DNA of 64,000 nt, taken from contig NC_083518.1 in the NCBI RefSeq assembly GCF_032362555.1, positions 10,862,501 through 10,926,500 on the forward strand, written 5' to 3'. Positions 36,701 through 47,300 of the stretch are shown one piece after another (position 1 is the first letter of the stretch; every line of letters starts with the position of its first letter). Source of the DNA: Amyelois transitella (lineage: Eukaryota > Arthropoda > Insecta > Lepidoptera > Pyralidae). The position numbers and the translations under genes were made by a program. The notes beneath the pieces are model-generated. The model had not been told where the DNA came from. It ran no database searches and was given only the letters and a program-made list of their open reading frames with translations.

Positions 36701-37509
36701 CTCGGCAGATGGAGGTGGGGGCGCGGATCGAGGTTCTCCTGGTGCAGGTTCCAGAAAAGCTAGCTCTTCCGTTGACGATCGAAGGTCGAGAGCCCCGTCT
36801 TCTCTAAATCCGAGTTCCAATCGCGAGCGGGCGTCTTCGCCCGTACTTGTAGTACCAGCGAATAGCGCGAGCTCAGGTGAACTATCACGCGAGTCTTGAT
36901 GGCTCGAGCTGGAGGCGCGGGAGAACTCGATACGTGGTGCGGCTGGCGTCTGCAGGCCGCTCGCCGCCGGCGTGGAGTGTGACCGTGCTCGCTGTTCGGG
37001 AGGCGCCAGGGAATCCCCAGCGGCGATGGAGGCAGACGAGCACGACGGGTCCTCCCTAATTTCGGGCAGCCGAATTGCTTGCTTTGATTCTGGACTTGAC
37101 TGTGGGCATAAAATTAAATTGGTAACAATTCGTCTTGAGGTAAAATTATGAAAAATTAAGAGCTCTCAAGCTTCGCGTGACAGCAGTTGATGTCATTAGC
37201 AGTGAAATTTTCGATTATGGCTCAAATGTTTCTCTACAACTAAAGAGACCCAAACCCTTACTCCAACAAAGGTAAAGAATTAGCCTAGTAATATACAGTA
37301 GGAACTCTGCTCTTCCTCTATTTCTAACAACTTACAAGCAAGATTTAGAAAATATTAAATAGAAGAAAAAAGGAGAGCATCTAGTAAGCGAAGGAAGTGA
37401 TGTGGATACATACGGGCGGCCTCACCTCGTCAGAGTTGTCGTGGTCGAAGGAGGCGATGGGCGCGGGCCCGCGGCGCGGCGTCCGCGCGGGCGCGCCGCT
37501 GGCCGCCAT
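30749..37509 (-). CDS. Large disordered Ser/Pro/Arg-rich protein, unidentified
   Basis: I could not name this gene. Nine coding exons in transcript order: 37509-37426, 37099-34791, 34558-34318, 34105-33946, 33662-33504, 33068-32967, 32491-32398, 31348-31282, 30766-30749. All have GT-AG ends and join in phase to 3234 nt, 1077 aa. Residues 1-800 look disordered: Ser/Thr/Pro-rich with RS-like tracts ('RRARSRDRRESRD', 'GRSRSRSRDRSATP'), an acidic patch (YEDDDDEDE) and a block 'HRMLLETSFCGPKPIE' that looks conserved. The C-terminal third has distinct motifs: 'EEELPYVPTTLPLERSLALP' near 880-900, 'RKLRIKLPRAR', 'KSEWIDFEEVPERRK' near 990, and a Cys cluster 'CRCECHH' near 1035. No signal peptide or membrane segment was seen. 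The last exon is only 18 nt (LPRPH) and is the least certain. The CpG-rich tract at 38580-38850 is the likely promoter. Confidence 0.8.
30985..31238 (+). repeat. Full-length lepidopteran SINE
   Basis: It has the 'gtgccgtgtggttcccggca' head, all core blocks and a (tatg)n tail. It sits in the last intron of the unnamed minus-strand gene, antisense to it. Confidence 0.9.
31391..31492. repeat. Foldback element of about 100 bp
   Basis: Arms of about 45 bp run from 'ggggga' through 'aactgtttgacgtac' and 'ctacttaacaa' and are mirrored around a short centre. A few small indels separate the arms. It could be a small MITE or a local inverted duplication; no family or target duplication is recognised. 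Confidence 0.8.
32203..32365 (+). repeat. Dispersed repeat, mate of 56623-56790
   Basis: Blocks 'atgctgcagtgtagtttgtt', 'cttcttctacacatg' and 'atgtgacgtcaataagtgat' recur, inverted, at 56623-56790 in the same relative order with moderate divergence. The class is unknown; no coding content. Confidence 0.75.
32529..32796 (+). repeat. Full-length lepidopteran SINE
   Basis: This is the best-preserved copy in the window, with head, core, 'aagcagagcagctgaatg' block and a (tatg)n tail. It lies in an intron of the unnamed gene, antisense to it. Confidence 0.92.
33095..33128. repeat. Short palindrome
   Basis: Arms of 14 nt ('tcttctagaatgta' and its mirror) are separated by 6 nt, just upstream of an exon of the unnamed gene on its intron side. 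Confidence 0.7.
33289..33319. repeat. Short palindrome
   Basis: Perfect 14-nt arms ('aagattatcgaaca' and its mirror) with a 3-nt loop, in an intron. Confidence 0.75.
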
Positions 37510-38579
37510 CCGCCGCTAGTGCCGGCGCATCGCAGCCGCCGCCTCCGCAACCCCCACCACAAACTGTTTTTTTACAATTACGCAAAGTTGCAAAAGAACT
37601 GTTGACACGGAAGTAAGAACAAATTTAAAGACAAACTCTTCAATAAAAATTTCTTCCTCTCTATGTATATAATTAAGTAAAGATAAAAGAAAAAAGGCAA
37701 AGTAATTTTTTTTCTTTTTGAATTTTGTATGAGAGAGTAGGTATGGTTTACATTGATAAAATTCATTCAACAGCTTGGTTCAGCGTCATATATAATTTGG
37801 ATTAACATAAATAAGTTTTTTTTAACCGATTTTATAAATCTTTGAATTAACTTCAGACTGAAATTGTCTCTTTTATTAACGCATGTTTGTATGATAGATA
37901 AACGTTATAAGCAAAAATGCAGTAGGAGCACTGCCCACAGCTCCCAGGCGTGCACAGCCACGGTCATTACAATCGTGCGAGTTCGCGCCAATCACTGGAA
38001 TTGCACCCGCTCTCGATTCGTGTCACTGTCACAAGAGGGCACACGATCGATGATTTCGGGATTTCCGACCTGCGACTATATTGTAATGCACTATGATGAC
38101 ATATGACCCGACTATTTTACCTCATGAGTTACAATCTATCTTTTGTTAAGTAGAATATTTTTAGCTTTTCTACTAGCGCTTTAAAAAAAATAAAGGACAG
38201 CTTTCTAAATAGCAATACAAATGGAATCATTGCAATACAATTCTGATTAATTTAACTTGAAGATTAAGTTAATTCCAAAAGGACAAAATAATCATTAAAC
38301 TTTCTATGGACACTTCAGTTCTTCATATGTCACATTTTTAATGAATTAATTAAAAATTACTTAATTGTATTGCACTGTTGTCAAATTTGAAGCTTTTCGA
38401 AACTACACAAATAATGAGAATGGTAAACTGAGAAGTGCTTATGATGAGAGGCACGACCTGTTGGCAGTATCAATATCTAGACGAGCGCACGAGACATTGT
38501 CGTCGGGTGGCACCAGGTTCACTGAGCACAGCGGCGCGCGGGGCCGCCGAGTGCTGTCCACGGTGACCGCACATTTGGT

Positions 38580-38850
38580 GGCAAATATGTCACGTTGTAA
38601 CGCTAAGCATGGCTGCGAAGCTCCGTGGAGGCAGCTCAAACGCTGAGGAGGGTTCGCACGTACCTGGTGGTGACGGGCTCGTCGCGCGCGTGATGTCAGC
38701 CCATCGATGCGCGGCACGGCGCATGCGCGCTGCTCCTCGGCGCATGCGCGTGGACGACGACAGAACTCGCGCACGCCCCGACTGCGCTTTTGCCACAAAT
38801 CGGATAGAACATGTATGTAGGTACTTCCTCGGCCCGACTCGGAATGCAGG
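38580..38850 (-). promoter_or_regulatory. Candidate CpG-rich promoter with paired NRF-1-like sites
   Basis: Two GCGCATGCGC palindromes lie at 38719-38728 and 38740-38749, 21 bp apart start to start. This matches the core of the NRF-1 (Drosophila EWG) site. The tract is CpG-rich in an AT-rich flank, about 1.1-1.3 kb upstream of the unnamed gene's ATG. The assignment to that gene is inferred. Confidence 0.4.
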
Positions 38851-40166
38851 GGGTGCGTGCGCTACTACCATTCTGTTTTGCGTCCTGACATGAATGATAT
38901 CGTAACTTACAAAAAATATTTATTGCATTAAGTAGCTGAGTAATTTGGTCTACGATTCAGTTATTTTTAGAGTTTTTTTACAAGTTACTATGATCAATTG
39001 AGTACAGACCTATAATGATCGGTTTCAAAAATTATTCGGACACATTTCAAGGAAATCCAATATACTTAGTTACCTATTTCAACACTTCTGAAGTTGGTCG
39101 TAAGTACCTGGGGCCTGGATGTTTGGTTTCAAATCCCATTTAAGGTTTATTTATAAAATTATCTAATCCGTATATATTTATTTATATTTCCAAGTCCCTA
39201 TTTACTACACAACAGCTGATGTTATGATTTCAGGTCTATAAATACCTAATTAGTGAAGTTTTAATTTAGATAGTGCGGTTTCGGTCTAGTCTTCCACAGG
39301 TGGAGGTATGGCGTTGTAATTCAGTCTCTGAATCAAGCAGCACGGGAGTAGGTATTGATAAATAAAACATGCCATATCAGACGGTCGTAGTAATTTATTG
39401 ACAACAAAACATGGGGTCCGCTCGCAGCACGCGGCGCACTCGCCGCGCGCCGCACATCTGAACGAGCTAAACATTACTTAGTATACAAACAAACTGTAAC
39501 ACTAGCTATAAATATAATTTATTCTGGTTTTATCAATATAACGTTTGCGTGTATACTCATCAAACCTACGTCAAATACATATTTTTTATTGTTAGTATAA
39601 TATAAAGTATCTTATACATCACGTTCTAACAATAGGGACAGGTGTCCTAAGTTTAACAGATTATGTAGATATACATCAATTTAATTATACATCATTTGGA
39701 ATGACTAGAAATTAACAATATCAATGACTACTTAGATGAACTAGGTCCTACTCGCGCTTTTGTTCAGAAACGATTCGGACAACTCGGTGACTTAATCTAA
39801 TGATAATATTTATGAAATGTCATTCACTTGCATGCTAACATCACTCGACGACTTCTACAATGGCCCACCAAACCCAAATAGAGTTTGTTTGATATAAATA
39901 ATATGTAATGAATCAAACAAACAGCTTTCTTATTCTACGCACAGGTTACATTCGTTCGCGTTATTGCTTTGATAATAATGATTATATTCGATAATATGAT
40001 GACTATACGCATGATATTCTTTTATCACAATCTCTGGCAATATGGAGTGGACCCCCACACCACCTCGGCGCACTGTCGCCCTCTAGCGGACGATCGACAT
40101 AAGTACACAACTCATTACGTATAAGTAAGTAGTTTGCTTAATTTCCGCCACATTACTCCCGGACAA

Positions 40167-40232
40167 ACATTATTGTTTCTGAATTAACAATAAAGAGAGC
40201 GCTCTTTATTGTTAATTCAGAAACAATAATGT
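40167..40232. repeat. Near-perfect 66-nt palindrome
   Basis: 31-bp identical inverted arms (40167-40197 and 40202-40232) with a 4-nt centre. Confidence 0.9.
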
Positions 40233-41303
40233 GTTTTATTTAATTTATTTAGAATTATTTTACTATTTTTCACGCTATAATCATAACCTTAAGGCTGTAG
40301 GTAGTTAGAAACGGCAACTTAATAGCATTACAGCAATCCTATTCTAGTGTAAATTTGAATTTTTGATATACGGTTATATTCGTACACAACACATATTATT
40401 ATCTCTGGAAGGTTATTAAGTAATAAAGCTCATAACATTAAGCTAGCCATTAGCAATTTTTATATTAAAATATTGGTTTATGTTTCATATCTACCAGGTC
40501 CAATAATGTTATACTTTTGTGCGAACTAAAGTAGACGTTGTGTCTTCAAGCTGATTCAATCAACATTATGTTCCTATAAATATAAATACCTTAAATTGTA
40601 AGATATATTTTTCGCATGAATTATATTACATTTATTAATAAAATAGATATATCCTAGTATATGTAACCGCTTACCACTTTAAATACCTACGGACCAAGAA
40701 ATTATTGAGGTATTATTTTTCTATACATTTATATATCATAGTACAATGAGTGAAGGTGCGCGTGTAACTCAGTGCTCCTAAACTGAACCCGTTAGCAGAG
40801 GTGGGACATCGTCCGAAAGCTTACAGTATTTAGCTTAACTGTAAAAGAATATTATTTATATGTTTATAAGTTTACATTGTATTTATTATATTACACGAAC
40901 TTTACTATCTTACGTTGTTACACTCATCTACCGTTATATTTCTCGATTTTGGACTAAGTATTTCAATCTGGACTTTTAACTTCGCTCAAACGCAGTTTCA
41001 TTCGGGCGCACGTTAGTCAAATACTACGTTGCCACCCGATATCTTAGTCCTTGAATTTCAGAAAAGCAAATTTATTTAACTTTGATTTAATCTCAGCCCA
41101 TATATAGATGAGTATCGAGCAACTAGTTACAGTTATTGTCTCTTGATGTTAGTTTATGATAAGTTGCTCAATAATCCTCTACTAGTGATGTTTTTTTACC
41201 GTTATCTGCAAAATCTTAATCGCATCTTCTATGATGTTCATTCATCGAAGTGATCCCCTTCTGATATAGGAGGTAATAACATCAGTTGAAGATGTGATAT
41301 AGT

Positions 41304-44300
41304 TTAGTCTGAGTCGGAGTCGGAGGAGGGCGGCTGCGGCGTGGCGCGCGCGGGCGCGGGGGGCGCGGCGGGGGCGGCGGGGGGAGCGTCCGCGCGCGCC
41401 GCCACCGCGTACGCGGGCGCCGACTGCCCGCTCGTCCGCTCGATGCCCACGCTGTGGACACCACGATATGATTCAGTTGATATTAAGACATTAGTAAACA
41501 TTTAGTTCCACAAAATATCATAAATTTAAATTTCAAGAAGATTGAATAGAATAGAAGAATGACAATAATAAGTAAAATACTGACATGTACTCGTGGCGTG
41601 CGAGATACCGCACGTACTTCTCGGGCGGGTCGCCGTCGTGCTCCTGCAGCGACACGGAGCGCACCGTGACGTGCGACACGGCCGTGGCCGGCATCGTGAA
41701 CTCCACGAACGCGTGCTTCGCCAGCTCCGCCGGGATTTGGTCGTACGACGTCAGCGCCATGCGGCAGACTAGGTTGTGAGTCGTGTAGGCACCTGGTACA
41801 TAAAACATTATATATTAATTCCTACGGTTTATTGAACAGTAGAATTCGACCGCGGCTTCGCGCGTAATTCAAAGAATTTTTTATATGGATTTTTAAACAT
41901 GTGAGCCCGTTCTGTAATACTTTTTATGAATGCTAAATCACGTTGTGAATTACATTGCCAAACGTGGAGCAATACCTTATACAATGCCTAATTTATTAAA
42001 ATTTACGTACCTAAATTATATATTTGGCGCCCAACGTGATGAAAATTCCACGTTGGGCACCAAATATCTAAAAAAAGGTTCCAATTTTAAAATACAATCT
42101 CAGATATTATCGACCCTAGGGAAATCAATTGATTTATTTTAGCTCTACAATAATGGCAGCAAGAACTCACCCTGTCCCTCTTTAGGCAACCTGGGCATTC
42201 TCCAGACGATGGCCCTGTGCTGGTGCTCGTACTTAGCCTGCCCGGACGTCACCTCGATCAGCGACTCCTGCAACGTGTCGATGGCGCCCAGGAAGCGCTC
42301 GATGCCCTTCACTTTACCAGTTCGTCTGTTTGTAAAAATGCGGAGTTTGTGACATAATCTAACATTCTGAACATTAATGCCACTCGTTGATTTAATAGAT
42401 TTTTTTACAGATAAGATATTGTCCTGACATTTTGTTGATATGTTAACGGAAAAAAAAAAAAATTTTTTTGTTCAGAAATTATCAGAGGAATAAGCTTCAG
42501 ATTTACTCTGGTCTTAATAGTCATAATAATGATAATTGAATTGACTCTGTTTCCATTGAATAATAAATTCCAAAACCTTGTTACGAATAAAATGTGAAGT
42601 GTATGTCTGACCTGTGAGCAGACTTAACAGAGCCGTATCGAAAGTGCTTCTCGACGCGGAACAGATAGATCCAGCACTCGGGAATGGGGAACCTGATCGC
42701 GACGTCCTCGCACGGCACCTGCCCCAGCTTGCGCGACGCGAACCCCGGCACCAGCACGTCCGCGCGCAGCTCCACCTGCACGGGACCAGGCGGTCACAAT
42801 CACAGGGAATTTTATTTTTCTATAAGGGATACTATTACATTTTACCCCAGTTACTTTTTCCGCACGCAGGTCCTCCTTACCATGGACCATAGAGTTATAT
42901 TCATCACTGCCGTCGCAGCAGAAATGATGATCCGTAGCGATGGCATGCTAGGGTTAAGGGTGCTCTGAGCAAAACGGTGGCCAGCGCCTTTAGCGATTGA
43001 GGTTGGAGACTCCGGCTGGTACCCCATATGAATGGATAGGAAGAGGCTCAAAAACCTTGGCATCATATTGGTCCAAGTATTAATGAATTTGTATTTTGGT
43101 AAATATCTTAGTAATTTACTTTATTAATCCACTAGTTTAACCAGCGGTCTTGCTCACGTTCTTTGAAGTTCGTACCCAACATATAGGCTGCACCACGTTG
43201 GGCGCCAATTCAATGCAACGATTGTTGGTTAGACGCCAATTTTTCACTTGACATATTTATGACAAAACTGAGTACAAATGACATTTTATTTAAATTTATT
43301 ACAATGCATTTGTTGTGATTCTACTATTTATTTTTATCCTATTATATGTACTACGTTGTATTCTGTTACGTGTGGAAAAATTAATGAATTACTACAAAAT
43401 TAAATTCTGATATTTTACGAAACGGGGAGCAAAGAGCTGACCTTGTTCCGGATAATTTATAAAATTGCAAGCAGATGAAGAAACGTGAAGTGAAGCGGTG
43501 TAATGGAGAGTAGCCGACCTTGTTCCCGGTGACGCACCAGCTGGCCTTCAGCTGCAGCGGCAGCTCGCGGTTCTTGGGCGGGCGCACGCGGAACCGCATC
43601 AGCTCGATGTAGCACGCGTCCGGCGGCTTGAATCTGCACACATCACCAATAATACAACTTATTTCTACACTATTCATATATACTTAAGTCTACCGCGTGT
43701 TATTGAATATCAACTGCATTCAATAAGCCCTCTTTCCCCGATCGTACTTGTTTTATTGCATACATTACACTAGCGCAGCACTTTTACACGCGTGTAAATG
43801 TATAAAGTAAACACTGCCACACGATATTTCCACGGATATCATAAAAGGCGACTAATGGTAAAGGAGCACATATATCTTGTATAAGCTTCCATACTGGTTT
43901 GGTAGCGAGGAAAGAAAGTGAACAAATTGTAAAAGTCAGTCAAGGTAAAGGCTAAAAGGAACCAAACGGTCACTATTTGAATCTCAATTCCAGCATAATA
44001 AGGTTAACGTGTTTTTTAGTATTTTCCAAACTGTTGGCTCTGTCAGCTCACTTGATAATCTGCGTGTTGTTGAACTCGTCGGGCTGCACACAGTCGTGGA
44101 ACTCCTGGTTCTCGACGCGGATCCACTCCTCGGTGACGACGGGGATGATGTCGTGTCTGCCCACCACCTCCTTGCCCTGACGACGCAGGTCGTTCACGCC
44201 TATTTCCACGTCGGGCATTCCTGGAAGCGGAGAACAACATGTTTGTCTTGAATAGCCTTCTTTATATCTTTGATATAGTGCCGTAAATTTTCCTCTCTTC

Positions 44301-47300
44301 GTCTGAGGAAATAGGCTCATTCATCTAGTGCAGTTTGTACCATGATCTAATATAGTGTAGGTGCTCCTACGTATTTCCGTATAGATTGCGGAGGTCGGGT
44401 GGAAGTCGGAAGGACTTTAACGGAGTAAGTAGATATTAGATAGTTCATGACTGAATAATTGTATAGTTATTTTATTCGAGTGAACGAAATATTTTGGAAC
44501 GGTATTCCAAAATATTTCGTTTCGTTTGATTAACAACTTGCTTTTATTATCAGATAGATTACTATTATATATATCATAATTGATATAAATCGGTCAAATA
44601 ATTGGCATAACGCTTGTGTTACCGCAGAGGAATCCCAGGAAGAAGAGCCTGACGCGCGCGATCTGCTTGAGCACGGAGCCCTCCGCGTCCTGCTCCACGT
44701 ACAGCTCGTCCACCGCCGTGATCTGCACCTGTGGCACACACACGATGGGTCAGCTCAAGTCATAAGTAAAAGGATTGTCCAATGTGAATGCACCACCACA
44801 ACTCTATAGCAACCTACCACCTAAACGACCTACATGATGCCTCTGACAAGGCTTTATCGGTCGCGAGACTTGACACGCTAAAAATAATGAGATTGAAGCT
44901 TTTGCTTCATACTTATTTTTAAGTATGCAGTAGTCAAAGCAAGAAAAATGTAGTCGCCGCCATACCTGCTAGAGAGGCGTGATTTGTTATAAAGACATGT
45001 AGAATATTTGATTGTTTTTGGCTGTCATTGTTCTTCTTCTCGTTTTGTCAGTTACCTCCTCCATCTTGTAGAGCGCGCGGTCGCGGTGCGCGGACAGCCG
45101 GAACAGCGCCTCCTCCACGCAGCACGAGAACTGCTTCACGTCCTCGTAGCTCAGCGAGCCCAGCTTGAACAGCTGCGACACCTGCAATCGAATTATACAA
45201 TTCATTATGATTGAGGACGACCTTATCAGTCAAATTCAACTTATTCCTGGCATCAACACTAGGTAAATATGGTCACTGCCGATCTCTTTGACGCCCTGGT
45301 AGTCGCCGTGAATGTAGCGATGTACCTGCGGAGCATGTTCTACAGGCAAGCCCAGCTTTTTGAGGTCGCTGCCGAACTCCTTAACGCCCTGGTAGTCGCC
45401 CTGGATGGCGTACGCCGCGAACTGTGATAACTTGTTGGTGATGCGCTCCGCTTTGCGAACCTGCCCCGGCCTGGAATGCAATATCGTTGGAATTAGAATC
45501 TTTATCATCATCACCGATACTCATGATTGAGTAAAGAAAACTTTAGAGAAAATGATCCGTAACGTATGATATGAAACTTTGAAGAACAATCACGGAGTAA
45601 GGAAAGAAGTATTCCCAAAGTTTACAAAGTATTGTTAACCAACACTCAGTACTGACATAAAAATTACACAGACAATGGCGTATCACCTGACTCCTGGACG
45701 TTCCTTATAGAAAATATACTGGAGCTTGACAGTGAAGATCTTGCCGAACTGGTCGAACTGCTGCGCGGCGATGTCGGAGACGGAGTAGCAGGCCTGCAGC
45801 GGCAGCTCCTGGAACGGCTCCTTGTCGCCGGCCGCGTTCAGCAGCTGCAGCACCGGCGTGTCGCCCTGCGTGCCCACGCGCACGAACACCTTCTTCCAGA
45901 ACCTGCCGGCGTTCAGATACGAGTATATCTCCATACATTTTCGTCGAGCAAACCACCACCGCCACTTTACCTATTTGGAAATCGAAGAAGTCCACAAAGA
46001 GAATAGGATTAAAGCTTATATACTTTTGAATTCTCTTTTTAAAATATGTGGCGTTGGAAGCTCAATCCATGTCCTTGAGCTAAACGTTTTTATCACTGTT
46101 AGCTACCTACATCTACCCTGTACTCGTAAAGGAGACAATAAGCTACATCTACCCTATAGAAAGAGAGGTTGTGATGTTTGTGTAAATGTTTGTCAATTAT
46201 TTAAATTTCTGTTGTCAACTTACAACACCTAATATCAAAATTAATAAAGGTGACTGAGCCTACTTATTATATATTATTTTTTTTATTTTTTAGTCCCTAC
46301 CTTTGTCCAGTAATCTTCTTCTTGATGGGCTGCCTCAGCTGCATCTCCCAGCCCGGGCCCTTGTACACAGTGCGCGGGAAGTCTTCAAGCGGGACCGACA
46401 CATCCTCGTCGAACAGCGGGGTGGGCGGAGTCTCGCCGCCGCTACCCGAGCGACGTCTGTCTTCCATGCCTGTAGCAATATAAATGATTCGCTTTTGTTT
46501 TTGAGAAATATTACATAAATATATTAAAAAAAAATTAAACATAATGCATTCAAGTATAACATTATATTAATAAACAACCAATAAAGTTTGTTACCCTAAT
46601 AAAGATAAATAAATAATAAACTTTCTCGAATTTCACTATTGGGAAAGATGTGGCTGTTGAAGAAAACTCAACATCGGCTACTATTTAAGACTTCCTCATG
46701 TTGACAAGATGCTTTCTACCAACACCATCATAATTCTCCTTCAGACGTTCTTGAGCCTGTATCGTAGCGTAAATTCGATTCTCTAAAAGTGCCACTTGGC
46801 TCAGTGAATCAAAGAATGCTAACTATATTAAGGCGTGCGACGTGAGATACCGTTCCCTATATTTTTTCTATAGATTTTTATAGCGTTCTGTCTTTGCCTG
46901 ACTCTTCGCTAGACCTACATTTTGACCTTCGCAGGGATCTAACCAAACCTACGATCTGTAACATCACGAAGATCCGATCAATGATCCAGTTTACCCTGAT
47001 GCCTGGTTTCAGCGGGCGGCGCTTGGAAGCCGCCGTCGCCGAAGGTGGCGCGCGGAGACTCGGGCAGCGCCTGCGGGCGCGGCGGCGGCGCCAGCACCGG
47101 CACTGCGGCCTCTTCTCCGCTCGCCTCGTTTTCTTTAGGCCTGCAATCATCAGATACATTGACATTTTGACGAGTGATCATATGCATTATGACAATAATT
47201 ACAGTAAAATAAAGAGTAATGATCGTCAAAAATTTTAATTTGCGGAAAATTCGTGTGACTGTACAGCCGGTAACATCGTCTTGTCAAGAAGTTCAATCCA

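Larger units (their letters stand above)
37510..41303. other. Intergenic DNA between the unnamed gene and stoned
   Basis: The left part holds the 5' flank of the unnamed gene. The right part should contain the stonedB 3'UTR (minus strand), with several AATAAA candidates near 40230-40890. Frames at 38365-38893 overlap on both strands in a CpG-rich tract and are not convincing genes. Confidence 0.5.

Noticed and set aside
38365-38893. Small genes on either strand in the CpG-rich tract
   Set aside because: The overlapping frames on both strands have no motif, splice chain or conserved start; promoter composition explains them.
42930-43060. Possible LINE scrap in a stonedB intron
   Set aside because: The GC-richer text has no tail, frame or second copy in the window to support a call.
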